The notes beneath the pieces are model-generated. The model was not told the origin of the DNA and searched no databases. It saw nothing but the letters and a program-made list of their open reading frames with translations. From assembly GCF_003892345.1 (NCBI RefSeq), contig NZ_RRUE01000001.1, positions 1,085,008 to 1,149,007 on the forward strand: DNA of 64,000 bases, read 5' to 3'. This DNA comes from Lautropia dentalis (GTDB lineage Bacteria; Pseudomonadota; Gammaproteobacteria; Burkholderiales; Burkholderiaceae_E). A program made the translations under genes and the position numbers. Of the stretch, positions 50,745-61,299 are shown in pieces. Position 1 is the stretch's first letter, and every line of letters starts with the position of its first letter.

Positions 50745-51014
50745 GGTTTCCTCCGGATCGGACAACGGACGACGGTGGGTTGCATGGGCGCGACAGGGCC
50801 GCGCTGCGAGGATTATGCCGGACATCGGCGCCGCCGTCGGCCATGGGCTTCAGGCGTGCCGGGGCAAAACCCGGCGGCGGCAAGGGTGCCTGGCTGCAGG
50901 TGTTCCGGTTCTTCCCCTGGGAGCCTCTGGTTCAGGGGGTCCCTTGTCATGGATGATACGGCTTTGGCGATCCGGCGCCTCCCGTCTGGCACGATTGCGC
51001 CGACAAACGACTAG

Positions 51015-52349
<1,335 letters not shown>

Positions 52350-52632
52350 GAACGCCTGCCTCGTTGGGGGCGGGTCGTTCTGGGGGGGGCGTGCTGCATG
52401 GTGCCTTGCCGCGCAACGCGTGCGGCTGGCCGGGGCGTCTGCCTGTCCCGGATTCGCCCGTGCCCGGTACGTGATGCGCACGGCCGGGCCTGATCTTATG
52501 AAAAATCAACCTGTTGCGCCGAAAGGCGCGTTACGCTCGAAACTGCCGTCAGCGTTCTGCGGATCTTCGTGACCCGCGCTGGCCGCGGCGGCACTGACGT
52601 GGTCTGGCCTATCCTGTTGCATGTACTGAACA
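52350..52632. other. Intergenic stretch after serS
   Basis: 283 bp without a gene. I see no clear terminator or promoter; a weak -10-like TCTTATGAAA lies near 52495. Confidence 0.3.
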
Positions 52633-52893
52633 ATGTCTTCACTCTCACCCTTCATCGTCGAGTTCGTTTTTCCGCTGCTGCTGTGCATCGGCATCGTGGT
52701 GATCGTGTTTCGGTGTTTCAGCCCCCGCAAGCGGCAAGGGGAGCCCGAGCCTGGGGAGGCCCGGGATGGACGCTCGACGGCCGATCCGAATGAATGGAAA
52801 ACCGCCTGGCCCATCTGGTGGATGGTGCTGGGGGTGTTCGTCGTGATGGTGAGCATCTGGCTGGGGCTGCTGATGATGTTCGCCAACCAGTAA
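52633..52893 (+). CDS. Small membrane protein, two helices
   Basis: An 86-residue protein with helices at about 8-27 (IVEFVFPLLLCIGIVVIVF) and 60-82 (WWMVLGVFVVMVSIWLGLLM), joined by a charged, hydrophilic loop rich in Arg, Gly, Glu and Pro. No family recognised. The N terminus resembles that of the next small protein (53106), so the two may be diverged tandem duplicates. Confidence 0.6.
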   Translation: MSSLSPFIVEFVFPLLLCIGIVVIVFRCFSPRKRQGEPEPGEARDGRSTADPNEWKTAWPIWWMVLGVFVVMVSIWLGLLMMFANQ

Positions 52894-53105
52894 TCCCTCC
52901 GGGGCGCTCTGGAGCGCGTCATGAATGCATCCCTGCGCTGGAGTCAGGGAGCCGCGTTGAAGGCACTGATTCATGACACGCATCAGTCCGGCCCATCCTC
53001 CGGCCGGGTATCCGGGCCTGCGTTCGCTCTGGCGAAGGTCCGTTTTCCTGTGTGATCTGTTACTGGCGGGTGCAGCGTGCCCGCTGGCTTCTCTCTGTGC
53101 GCATC

Positions 53106-53393
53106 ATGTCTGCGTCTGTTGATATCGTTATCGAGTTTGGCCTGCCCTTGCTGGCAAGTGCGGGCATTGCGTTTCTCGTTGTGGCCGGCGCCCGTTCCGG
53201 CCATCTGGCGCGGCTGATGCAGCGCCGCGGGCCATCGTCTGCTCCGGAAGGCGAGGGGCAGACCAGCATACCCACGCCGGTGCCGGAAGGTGCGGAAGCC
53301 GTTCCGTCGTCCACACCGTCGGCGCTACGCGCCCTGGCCCTGCTGCTTGCGGTGGTGCTGGTGCTCTGGGGTGTGGTTCGGGTTCTGGTGTGA
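53106..53393 (+). CDS. Small membrane protein, two helices, likely paralogue of the preceding one
   Basis: A 95-residue protein with helices at about 5-24 (VIEFGLPLLASAGIAFLVV) and 74-94 (LALLLAVVLVLWGVVRVL) and a Pro/Ser/Glu-rich loop. ATG 53106 is chosen because it aligns with the start of the 52633 protein: both open MS-S, then an I-V-EF--PLL pattern. Function unknown. Confidence 0.55.
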   Translation: MSASVDIVIEFGLPLLASAGIAFLVVAGARSGHLARLMQRRGPSSAPEGEGQTSIPTPVPEGAEAVPSSTPSALRALALLLAVVLVLWGVVRVLV

Positions 53394-53629
53394 GTGTTTC
53401 GGAGGGCTGGAGAGCCTTTCGTTGCTGACTGGTGGGATGTCCGGACATGATGTTTCCGGGCGTCGCGTTCCCGCCGCGGGTCACAGGTCCGCATACACCG
53501 ACCGGTTATCGGATGGCGGCCGGATGAGTGTCTCATTTCGCCGTGTTTTGTTGGATGCGGACGATGCGCTGCCTACACTGCCGTGCGTGTTGAAGGCATG
53601 CGGGAGTGCAGTTCGTGGGCAAGGCAGAT

Positions 53630-54670
53630 ATGGCGGGGGTCGATTTCCGTCGGCGTACCCTGCTCAAAGGCAGCATGGCGTCAATGCTGTCACCCATCGT
53701 GTTGTCCGGTTGCAGCGGGGGCGGAGCCCATGCCAATGTACTGACGGATGGGGAGGCCGGGCAAGCGCAAGACTCGGTTTCGCTGCAGCAGGCAGGTTAT
53801 CGCGCCCGGTTGTACACACCGACGATGATCACCAGGCTGTTGGGCACGTATTTCATCGTGGACTGCTGGCACCACCGCATCATCCATTCGCGCAACCTGC
53901 ACGCACCGCTGGTGCGCTGGAAGACGCTGGATGACGACATTGCCGGTCCGCACTCCATTGCAACCGACGGTACCTTTCATGTGGCTGAAGACACCGGCCG
54001 GCATGGGCTGTTTGTGTACCGCGAGACGGCACCCGATCACTTCGAGCGGGTGCAGCATGTACCCGATGTTGGTATACGGCCCCATCGCACCCTGTACGAT
54101 GCCGAACACCAGCAGTTTCTGGTGGTGGGTTCGGCGGATCAGTCCATCAACCTGCTGGAGGTGCAGGGCGGCAGGCTGGTTCGGACTCTGACCCGGATCA
54201 TTCCTGAACTGGGGCGTCAGTATTGCCGTTCCATTACCCTGCACGAGGGGTTGCTGTATTTTGTGGGCGAGGCGGACATTGTTGTCTATGGGGTGGACCG
54301 TGGCCGGGTGAGCCCGACTGGTTCGGTGATTCATCTGCCCGAGGTCTGGCAAGGCAGCAACGACCTGTTCTTTCTGGGGCGCCGACGCGGGCTGTTCATG
54401 TCCACACCTGGCAAGGCGTGTGCATTTGATAGCGTGGACGCGCTGGGCCGGGGTGAGGTTCAGGACCTTTCCGCCACTTTCCGGGGGACGCCGTACTTCG
54501 TTACGCAGTTTGACGGGCGGTTGTGGATTCCGGAGATTACCGAATATTCGGCCCTCCGCAGCTATCCGGCGAGCGGTGATGCCGTCACGGCCGAATCGGC
54601 CCAGACGCTGTTTGACTTCGGGCTGCCCGACGAGGCTTCGCTTGAGCGCAAGCGGGCGATCGTGACATGA
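53630..54670 (+). CDS. Tat-type lipoprotein, predicted beta-propeller
   Basis: A 346-residue protein with a twin-arginine signal (DFRRRTLLKGSMAS) that ends in a lipobox-like LSGC near residue 31, so export through Tat and lipid anchoring are likely. The mature part has short repeats with the pattern of a beta-propeller (GPHSIATDGTFHVAED, GIRPHRTLYDAEHQQFLVVG, GRQYCRSITLHEGLLYFVGE). No enzyme motif is visible. ATG 53630 has AAGG upstream; GTG 53606 is an alternative. G+C content is lower than in the neighbours to the left. Confidence 0.65.
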   Translation: MAGVDFRRRTLLKGSMASMLSPIVLSGCSGGGAHANVLTDGEAGQAQDSVSLQQAGYRARLYTPTMITRLLGTYFIVDCWHHRIIHSRNLHAPLVRWKTLDDDIAGPHSIATDGTFHVAEDTGRHGLFVYRETAPDHFERVQHVPDVGIRPHRTLYDAEHQQFLVVGSADQSINLLEVQGGRLVRTLTRIIPELGRQYCRSITLHEGLLYFVGEADIVVYGVDRGRVSPTGSVIHLPEVWQGSNDLFFLGRRRGLFMSTPGKACAFDSVDALGRGEVQDLSATFRGTPYFVTQFDGRLWIPEITEYSALRSYPASGDAVTAESAQTLFDFGLPDEASLERKRAIVT

Positions 54671-54762
54671 CGGTATGCTGACGGATGAAGGCTGGGCACA
54701 CATCCCTGATGTCCGCCGGCAGTCAAGGATGGTCATGCCCCGTCGAGAGGGGCCGCCGGACG

Positions 54763-55068
54763 TCAGGGGCGTGCCTGTACGAGCGGCATGGAGGTCAGTC
54801 GAACACCCAGTGCAGGCAGGATGGCCAGCATGGTGCGAAGCGTGGGGTTGCCCTCGTTGCTGAGTGATCGGTAGAGCAGTTCACGAGAAACACCGGATTC
54901 TTCTGCTACCTTGCTCATGCCTTTGGCTCGGGCCACGACGCCGAGCGCATGTGCGATATAGGCGGCGTCGCCCGTCTCCAGAGAGGCGGTCAGGTACTCG
55001 GCGATCTGTTCGTCATCGTCGAGAAAATCGGCTTCATCAAAATCATGAAGTGTTTCAGTGGTTTTCAT
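54763..55068 (-). CDS. HigA-like antitoxin, orphaned
   Basis: A 101-residue XRE-type addiction-module antidote: an acidic N terminus, then SLETGDAAYIAHALGVVARAKG and the helix-turn-helix SKVAEESGVSRELLYRSL, then GNPTLRTMLAILPALGV. It is close to the antitoxin at 55781, over half identical by eye. Its start overlaps the last 14 bases of a toxin fragment (55055-55135), the normal arrangement for this module, but the rest of that toxin is missing. It could still repress its promoter or counter the intact toxin nearby. Confidence 0.85.
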   Translation of the reverse strand: MKTTETLHDFDEADFLDDDEQIAEYLTASLETGDAAYIAHALGVVARAKGMSKVAEESGVSRELLYRSLSNEGNPTLRTMLAILPALGVRLTSMPLVQARP

Positions 55069-55135
55069 CGTCATCTGTCCAGTTTCTGGCCAGCTGCCTG
55101 GCTTCTTTGATTTCAGATTCGAACTCACGGTACCG
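55055..55135 (-). pseudogene. C-terminal fragment of a HigB/RelE-like toxin
   Basis: In the frame overlapping the antitoxin start, the sequence encodes SEIKEARQLARNWTDDDENH and a stop (TGA 55057-55055), which is the C-terminal end of a HigB-type toxin; compare RDIRKAIEMVRNEEFEE in the intact gene at 55482. A stop codon lies upstream at 55138-55136 inside the 44-bp tRNA-derived segment, and no more toxin sequence follows. The break in the toxin gene coincides with that segment. Confidence 0.7.
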
Positions 55136-55159
55136 TTACCGGTACGCCTGATTTCGAGT
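55116..55159. repeat. 44-bp copy of part of tRNA-Ser(CGA), attachment-site-like
   Basis: This segment matches 56321-56364 within the tRNA-Ser gene at 43 of 44 positions (T at 55125 against C at 56330). It covers the anticodon loop, the variable arm and the T loop. Both copies have the same orientation and lie 1,205 bp apart. Such a partial tRNA copy is typical of the attachment site left by an integrase, or of a deletion between such sites. Confidence 0.8.
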
Positions 55160-55481
55160 TTGGGATATATGTCAAGGAAATCAATCATATAGCGTCTAAA
55201 AATCTCAAACCAAGACGCTTCGTGGTGAGATCCAGGGCAGGGTGCCCTGGTGTGCGCCTTGCTGAACCAGGCGCTGGCCAACCTGCTGCGACTGGGCACG
55301 GTGACCGTCAGCGGGGGCCTGACCGACAACGGCACCGATGTGGGGGCTGATCAACTGGCACTTTGGGGTCGAGTCTGGCGACAAAATGACCGGGCCACCG
55401 ATGTGAGGCGCGACGGCAGGTTGTCCATAGGAGGCGGCACTATGCCTTGTCATGTCGTAGTTTTTGGATTACGATGACGGC
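55160..55481. other. Stretch between the tRNA-derived repeat and the toxin gene
   Basis: About 320 bp. No confident gene. Open frames on both strands are short; the minus-strand one contains APHIGGPVI, which faintly recalls PAAR-type proteins and may be a worn fragment. The promoter of the intact toxin-antitoxin module should lie near 55440-55480. Confidence 0.35.
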
Positions 55482-55784
55482 ATGATAATTCTTCGCCAAA
55501 CACGAATCTTTCGCAGCTGGCTCAAAAGCCTGCGGGACAGGCGAGCAGTGATGGCCGTTGCTTCGAGGCTTGACCGGCTGGAACGAGGTCACGAAGGTGA
55601 TGCCAGGTCGGTAGGCGGCGGTGTCACAGAGCTGCGAATTCATTATGGTCCCGGGTTTCGGGTATATCTGCATCGGCGCGGGGATGTGTTGATCATCCTG
55701 CTTTGTGGTGGCGACAAGGTGTCGCAGGATCGTGACATTCGCAAGGCCATCGAGATGGTGCGCAACGAGGAGTTTGAAGAATGA
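55482..55784 (+). CDS. HigB/RelE-family toxin of a type II addiction module
   Basis: A 100-residue toxin of the RelE/ParE superfamily (putative killer protein, HigB-like). Family features are FRSWLKSLRDRRAVMAVASRLDRLERG, then ELRIHYGPGFRVYLHRRGD and LLCGGDKVSQDRDIRKA. Members cut ribosome-bound mRNA. ATG 55482 is chosen because the protein then begins MIILRQT, as usual. The antitoxin follows with a 4-bp ATGA overlap. Confidence 0.88.
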   Translation: MIILRQTRIFRSWLKSLRDRRAVMAVASRLDRLERGHEGDARSVGGGVTELRIHYGPGFRVYLHRRGDVLIILLCGGDKVSQDRDIRKAIEMVRNEEFEE

Positions 55785-56092
55785 AGGAAAAACTGACGAC
55801 CTTTGACGCAGCCGAGTACATCGAGACGGACGAAGATGCGGCGGAATTCATGGCGCTGGCCTTCGAGACCGGTGATGCGGCCTACATCGCACACGCTGTG
55901 GGTGTCGTGGCGCGGGCCAAGGGAATGACTGAGCTGGCACGGCAGACAGGGCTGTCACGTGAGCAGCTGTACCGCTCGTTGAGCGAGGGAGGCAACCCGA
56001 CGCTGCGCACGATGCTGGCGGTGATGAAGGCACTGGGAGTAGAGCTGTCGGCACGGCCAGTCAAGCAGCCTGAACCGCAGGCAGTCGGCTGA
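55781..56092 (+). CDS. HigA-like antitoxin
   Basis: A 103-residue XRE-type antidote protein that would bind the toxin encoded just upstream and repress their shared promoter. It has an acidic N terminus, FETGDAAYIAHAVGVVARAKG, the helix-turn-helix ELARQTGLSREQLYRSL and GNPTLRTMLAVMKALGV. The toxin-first order with a 4-bp overlap is standard for this module. It is a paralogue of the orphan antitoxin at 54763, which lies in the opposite orientation. Confidence 0.88.
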   Translation: MKEKLTTFDAAEYIETDEDAAEFMALAFETGDAAYIAHAVGVVARAKGMTELARQTGLSREQLYRSLSEGGNPTLRTMLAVMKALGVELSARPVKQPEPQAVG

Positions 56093-56261
56093 TCAGGCGC
56101 CCGGCAGGGCAGGTGGCCACTTCATCCGGAACACGGGAACCAGAAAGGTTGCAATCGAGCTACCCCCGCGCCGCGCGGACCAGGGGCTGGGAACAGTTAC
56201 ATGAGGACATCGCCCGCAAAAGCCGCCAGCATGCATCAATCCCGACGCAGGCGGAAAGAGA

Positions 56262-56298
56262 AAACGCCCGCCGAAGCACAGTGCAACGGCGGGCGTTT
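56262..56298 (-). terminator. Terminator after tRNA-Ser
   Basis: AAACGCCCGCCG and CGGCGGGCGTTT form a 12-bp stem around a 13-base loop; on the minus strand it is followed by TTTTCTCTTT. It lies 8 bp past the 3' end of the tRNA gene. Confidence 0.8.
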
Positions 56299-56305
56299 GG
56301 GTATA

Positions 56306-56395
<90 letters not shown>

Positions 56396-56503
56396 GTGTC
56401 CTTGCGGTCAAGCGCAGCATTATGCCACGTTTTTTGGCGAGCGCAAGTGGGCGGCCACGGAACGGGCTTGTTCGTGGCTGTCTGCAGATCGACAATAGCA
56501 GGC

Positions 56504-57274
56504 ATGCACATCTCCTATCTGCTCGTTCCGTTTGCCCTGTGTGTGGCACTGGTCATGCGTCCCTGGCGGCTGCTCAAGGGCGGGGCACTGGTCACGCCGC
56601 TCATGGCGTCGCTGGTGCTGCTGCCTTGGCTGTGGGCGCTGCCACGGCTGCACATCACGCCGGTGCAGCTGCAGTGGTCGGGAGCCTGTCTGGTGCTGCT
56701 GATGCTGGGCTGGCCGCTGGCCATTCCGGTGCTGTGTCTGGTGGGGGTGCTGTCGGGCTTCTTTGCGCCGCAGGCCTGGCCGGATGTGTTCGACAGCATT
56801 CTGTGGCTGGGGGTGGCGCCGGCGACATTCGCGCTGGTGCTGGGGGCGCTGATTCGCCGGATGATGGGCGAGCAGCTGTTTGTCTACATTCTGGGGCGGG
56901 GCTTTCTGTGCACGGTGCTCTGCCTGTTTGCAAGCGGCGCGCTGGCGCAGTGGACGGGCATTCGCATCGGCCAGAGCAATGACGCGTTCTCGTCGATGGT
57001 GGCACGCTGGCTGCTGGCCTGGGGTGATGGCTTTTTCACGGGGATGTGCACGGCCATCTTCGTGGCCTTCAAGCCGGACTGGCTGGCCACGTGGTCGGAC
57101 CGGCTGTATCTGCGCAAGCCGGAGCCGGGCCAGGAGCGCCCGTCTGGGCCGGTGGCACCAGCGCTGGACCTGATCGAGCTGCATGAACCGGAGGAGACGG
57201 CGGCAGCCCGCGGGCGTGATGAGGAAGACGGCCGCCGCGAGCATGGGGCCGATGGCGCTTCGGGGGAGCGCTGA
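56504..57274 (+). CDS. CbiM-like integral membrane protein (energy-coupling factor permease-like)
   Basis: A 256-residue protein with six to seven membrane helices in residues 1-200, then a hydrophilic tail rich in Glu, Arg and Ala. MGEQLFVYILGRGFLCTVL and the overall pattern recall the betaproteobacterial proteins annotated as energy-coupling factor ABC transporter permease or CbiM-like. No ATPase or T component is nearby, so a transport role is uncertain. ATG 56504 is chosen because it begins directly with the first helix. Confidence 0.65.
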   Translation: MHISYLLVPFALCVALVMRPWRLLKGGALVTPLMASLVLLPWLWALPRLHITPVQLQWSGACLVLLMLGWPLAIPVLCLVGVLSGFFAPQAWPDVFDSILWLGVAPATFALVLGALIRRMMGEQLFVYILGRGFLCTVLCLFASGALAQWTGIRIGQSNDAFSSMVARWLLAWGDGFFTGMCTAIFVAFKPDWLATWSDRLYLRKPEPGQERPSGPVAPALDLIELHEPEETAAARGRDEEDGRREHGADGASGER

Positions 57275-57287
57275 GGTGATGACGCGG

Positions 57288-57380
57288 GCTGGAGCACATG
57301 TCATGGACTCGTTCGTTCCCGTGAAACTCCTTTGAGCGTGCCATGAACGCTGTCATTCGCGCAGAACTCCCTGGGGCGTG
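57288..57380 (+). repeat. Two units of an interspersed intergenic repeat
   Basis: Two degenerate units with core ATGGACYCGTTCGTYCC followed by CTCCTTTGAGCG-like sequence. Related single units lie at 32336-32382, 33653-33697, 49247-49282 and 52908-52945, all outside or at the edges of genes. The first unit and the 32336 unit agree at about 29 of 38 positions, nearly all differences being transitions. Confidence 0.6.
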
Positions 57381-57557
57381 TCGGACAAGGCGGTAGGGCC
57401 GCTGAATTTCCGATGGCTTCAGGGATGCAAGCGGACTGTTCCCATGAGCCCACCAGGCCAGTTGAGCCAGGCGTACCAGGCCATGTGGCCTAGGCCACAT
57501 GGCCATCGGCGGGCATCGCTCCTCCCGTCTGGCCGAGGGTGGTTCTAGTCTGGCGGG

Positions 57558-60500
57558 ATGAGTCTGCCCGCCCTTCGTTCCCTGTTGCTGATGCTGGTGC
57601 CTCGCCTGTCGTGGCTGGCCGTGTGCGTACTGGTGGCGGCCTGTGGTTACCAGTTCTCCGGCTGGGTATTGCCACAAGCGTGGCTTGTGGGAGGCATGGC
57701 GCTTGGCCTGCTGCTGATGGTGCTGGCGGCGGTCATGGCTGCACTTCGGGCAGCGATGAAACCGGTGGCGATGAAGCCGGAAACAGCGAAACCGGAGACA
57801 GCGAAACCGGAGACAGCGAAACCGGTGGTGACGAACCCGGTGATGGTGAATCCGTCGGTGATGAGTCCGGCGATGATGAGTCCGTCGGTGATGAATCCGG
57901 CGACAGTGGTATCGGCGGCAATGGCATCGATGGCGTTGGCGGCGGCAGTGAAACCGGAGCGGGGGGCTTCTGGAGTGCGTACGCGGGCTGCCGGGATGCT
58001 GACGCACGGGCTGCATCATCTTGGCGTGCTGCTGCTGGCCGCCGTGTGGGTGGCACATTCGATCCATGACGGCCTGCAGTCCCGCCTGGCCCCGTCACTG
58101 GAAGACGTACCGCTGCAGGTTCTGGGTACGGTGGCCAGTCTGCCGGTGCGCCAGGGGGCGGGTGACCGGGTACTGTTTGCGGTGCAGCGATGCGTGTCCC
58201 TGTCTGGGGAAGACGGGCATGGTGTGGATGGCCAGGGATGTGGCGGTCTGCGCCAGATTTCGCTCTCGTGGAGCGCGCCGCGGGACGGTGGCTGGCATGC
58301 CGATACCCAGGCACGCGTTCTCAACCGCTCGCACGTGGCACAGGTGGTGAAGCATGACGGTTTTGTGAGGCGCGATCATGCGGCGGGTGGTGCGCAGGCG
58401 TCAGAGACAGAAGAAAAGGCGGAGCAGGAGGCAGGGGGAGAAGCAGAAGGGGAAGCAGAGGGGGAAGCTGGTGGCGTCGTGAAGCGGGCAGCGGATGCTG
58501 GCAGGGGTGTGGAGGGAAGCCCGGATGCCGGCTGGGACGATGTGTGGCCGGAACCCGGCCAGCGCTGGCAGCTGGTGGTGAAACTCCGGCGTCCGGTGGC
58601 GGCAGTGAACCCGGGTGCCTTCGATACGGAGCTGCGGATGCTGCAGGATGGCATCGATGCCAGCGGCCGGGTCGTGCAGCGTCACCGGCTGGGGTATTCG
58701 CCGCACCTGCAGGAAAGCGAACGCAGGGCGGTGCCTGAAAGAACAGGGGGCACAGGGGGAGGCGCAGCGCTTCGAGGACTGGCGGATCACATCATGGTGT
58801 GGGTGCAGTCGCTGCGGGCGCAGTTGCGGCAGCATCTGGAAACGCTGCAGGCAAACATCGATCCCCAGCGGGGAGGCGATGCGGAGCGCTGGGCGTTGCT
58901 GGGTATCGTAACCGGGCTGTCACTGGGGGATCAGGCGGCGATGGGGGCGGATGCCTGGGGACTGTTCAGCCGGACCGGCGTCAGTCATCTGATGGCGATC
59001 TCCGGCATGCATGTGACGCTGCTGGCGCTGGTGGTGTCGGGGCTTTGCCTGCGTCTGCATCAGGCGGTGGCCATGCGGGCGAAGGGGCGCAGGCTGCAGC
59101 GGCTGATGCGGGTGCCAAGACCCTGGGTGGTGCTGGTGCCCGGGGTGCTGACGGCCTTTGGTTACGCGCTGCTGTCGGGCTGGGGTGTGCCTTCACAGCG
59201 GACGTGCTTCATGCTGCTGGCCGCTGCCGTGCTGCGGGCGGGGGGATGCTCGCCATCGGCGCTGATGCCGGTACTGCTGGCCGCGGCGGCGATCATCGCG
59301 CTGGACCCATGGGCCGTGGCGCAGGCCGGCTTCTGGCTGTCGTTCTGTGCCGTGCTGGCGCTGATGTGGTGTGCGCAGGGCAGTGGCGGGCATGCTGGGG
59401 AGACTGTCATGGCCGGGATGGCAGGCGCTCCGGGTGCCAGTGGGCATACAGGATCAGAAGCAGGATCAGAAGCAGGATCAGGAACAGAACCAGGATCAGG
59501 GTTGGGGGCAGATGATGGCGCTGGCACCGATCATGGCTTCGCTGCTGATGATGGTGTTCATGCTGATGATGGCCGTGGTGCCGATGGCGTGTCGGGTGCT
59601 GGGGAGGGGGCGGCGGCGTACAGGGAAAGCAGCACTGTATCGGGCGCCGGAAATGACGCCGTACCGTCAGCCGCTGCGCGACTGCCCGGGCAGCGTATTC
59701 GTGCATGGTTTGCCGGCGCGCGTGTTCAGGGCTGGCTGCAGGGACTGCGGGAGGGCGCGCGCAACCAGTGGGCGGCGACGGTGCTGCTCACGCCGCTGAC
59801 CATCGCGTTCTTTTCCACCTGGTCACTGATCGGCCCCGTGGCCAATGTGGTGGCCATTCCGTGGGTGGGGCTGGTGCTGACGCCGATGGCCATCGGGGTG
59901 ATGCTGCTGGCGCCGTGGTGGCCGTGGCTGGCAGGCTGGATACTGAAACTGCTGCTGGTGCAGCTGGGCTGGCTGATGCAGATGCTGCGAACACTGGATG
60001 CGCTGCCGATGGCCAGTATCCAGCTGCCGCAGCCCGGTGCCGCCGTGCTGGGATGTGCGCTGCTGGGGGCCGTGCTGATACTGGCGCCGCGCGGCTTGCG
60101 TCGTGTGCGGCTGGGCCTGTTGTGTCTGCTGCCGATGGCGCTGGCGCCGGCGCAGCCGGCGCCGGACGATGCGCTGGTCGTCACGGCACTCGACATCGGT
60201 CAGGGCAGCATGGTGCTGATCGAACAGGGAGAACGGCGACTGCTGTTCGATACGGGGCCTTCCCGCATGGGCGGCCGCAGTGCACTGGAAGGGACGCTGC
60301 TGCCCTGGCTGCATGGGCGCGGGCTCCAGGACATCGACGGTCTGGTGGTGTCGCATCTGGATGCCCGCCATGCCGGCGGCACCCGTGCTGCCATGGCCCG
60401 GCTGCGGCCGCGCTGGTGGATGATGCCAATGAATCCACGTCTGCTCGGACTGGAGGCGGCGTCTGCAGGCTTCGTGCCCTGTCTGGCCGGGCAGACGGTC

Positions 60501-60992
60501 CAGTGGGGACAGGCCGTCATCGAGGTGCTCAACCCCGAGCGCCTGGCTGGCACGGCGAACGCGGCGAAGCAGGATCGTCAGAGTTGCGTGATTCGCGTGC
60601 GCAGCCCGGCCGGTTCGGTGCTGTTGCCCGGTGATCTGCCACTGACGGCCGAAGCGGCGCTGGTGAAGGCACAGGGAGGGCGGCTGGCGGCCGACGTGCT
60701 GGTCCTGCCACAGGACGGAAGCCGCAAGGGCAGCGGGGACCGGTTGCTGGAAGCCGTGTCGCCGGCACTGGCGATCCTGCAGACCCGCTATCGCAACCAT
60801 CAGCAGCAGCCGCATGCGGAGGTGCTGATGCGGCTGAAGCGGCACGACATCCGGTTGTTGCGCACCGACTGGCATGGTGCCGTGCAGGTCGTGCTGCGGG
60901 CGGGTACTGCGCCGCAGGTGATTCGCAGCCGGATCGACGGGGCGCCCTACTGGCGGATTTATGCAGGGCATGCGGAAGATGGCGCTGGATGA
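57558..60992 (+). CDS. comEC: ComEC/Rec2-family DNA uptake protein, degenerate MBL domain
   Basis: A 1,144-residue inner-membrane channel protein for uptake of single-stranded DNA in natural transformation, against roughly 750-850 usual. N-terminal helices and a DUF4131-like part are followed by the competence domain (about 455-850, with SHLMAISGMHVTLLAL and GFWLSFCAVLALMWC) and a C-terminal metallo-beta-lactamase-like domain (from about 875, VTALDIGQGSMVLIEQ). Low-complexity inserts occur at about 67-130 (PETAK repeats), 275-320 and 620-720. In the MBL domain the SHxDxDH motif reads SHLDARH (Arg937) and the HHGS motif reads QDGS (Gln1052, Asp1053), so metal ligands are missing. The preceding 57275-57557 has no gene. 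Confidence 0.9.
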   Translation: MSLPALRSLLLMLVPRLSWLAVCVLVAACGYQFSGWVLPQAWLVGGMALGLLLMVLAAVMAALRAAMKPVAMKPETAKPETAKPETAKPVVTNPVMVNPSVMSPAMMSPSVMNPATVVSAAMASMALAAAVKPERGASGVRTRAAGMLTHGLHHLGVLLLAAVWVAHSIHDGLQSRLAPSLEDVPLQVLGTVASLPVRQGAGDRVLFAVQRCVSLSGEDGHGVDGQGCGGLRQISLSWSAPRDGGWHADTQARVLNRSHVAQVVKHDGFVRRDHAAGGAQASETEEKAEQEAGGEAEGEAEGEAGGVVKRAADAGRGVEGSPDAGWDDVWPEPGQRWQLVVKLRRPVAAVNPGAFDTELRMLQDGIDASGRVVQRHRLGYSPHLQESERRAVPERTGGTGGGAALRGLADHIMVWVQSLRAQLRQHLETLQANIDPQRGGDAERWALLGIVTGLSLGDQAAMGADAWGLFSRTGVSHLMAISGMHVTLLALVVSGLCLRLHQAVAMRAKGRRLQRLMRVPRPWVVLVPGVLTAFGYALLSGWGVPSQRTCFMLLAAAVLRAGGCSPSALMPVLLAAAAIIALDPWAVAQAGFWLSFCAVLALMWCAQGSGGHAGETVMAGMAGAPGASGHTGSEAGSEAGSGTEPGSGLGADDGAGTDHGFAADDGVHADDGRGADGVSGAGEGAAAYRESSTVSGAGNDAVPSAAARLPGQRIRAWFAGARVQGWLQGLREGARNQWAATVLLTPLTIAFFSTWSLIGPVANVVAIPWVGLVLTPMAIGVMLLAPWWPWLAGWILKLLLVQLGWLMQMLRTLDALPMASIQLPQPGAAVLGCALLGAVLILAPRGLRRVRLGLLCLLPMALAPAQPAPDDALVVTALDIGQGSMVLIEQGERRLLFDTGPSRMGGRSALEGTLLPWLHGRGLQDIDGLVVSHLDARHAGGTRAAMARLRPRWWMMPMNPRLLGLEAASAGFVPCLAGQTVQWGQAVIEVLNPERLAGTANAAKQDRQSCVIRVRSPAGSVLLPGDLPLTAEAALVKAQGGRLAADVLVLPQDGSRKGSGDRLLEAVSPALAILQTRYRNHQQQPHAEVLMRLKRHDIRLLRTDWHGAVQVVLRAGTAPQVIRSRIDGAPYWRIYAGHAEDGAG

Positions 60993-61299
60993 AATCCGGA
61001 GGCGCGGAAATCCGGTAGGCATGGCCCAGGATACCCCGGCGGTACACGGATCCGAAGACTCCTTGCCGGCACGCGGATTCGCGGGCAGCATGGTGGCGAA
61101 CGTCTGCACGTGGAGTTGCGGGCGGCATGGCGGCGAACGTCTCCATGGACACGCTCCAGCCGGCAGGCGTCAGCGGCAGGCCATCAGGGGGCGGGCGAGG
61201 GATGGTGGTAATCTTGCCGGGGGCCGTACCGTATCCGCCAGCGCCGTGCTGGCGGAAGGGCGAACCCCCTTTCCATCGACCTGACAGGAGGAGATCTGC
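60993..61299. other. Intergenic stretch between comEC and ridA with a short duplication
   Basis: About 307 bp. Two similar units occur at about 61080-61110 and 61120-61150, sharing GGCGAACGTCT and GCATGG with a period near 40. No gene and no clear promoter found. Confidence 0.4.

Noticed and set aside
55205-55453. PAAR-type protein gene on the minus strand
   Set aside because: Only the phrase APHIGGPVI recalls the family; the repeat pattern and glycine spacing of PAAR proteins are missing, so at best it is a worn fragment.
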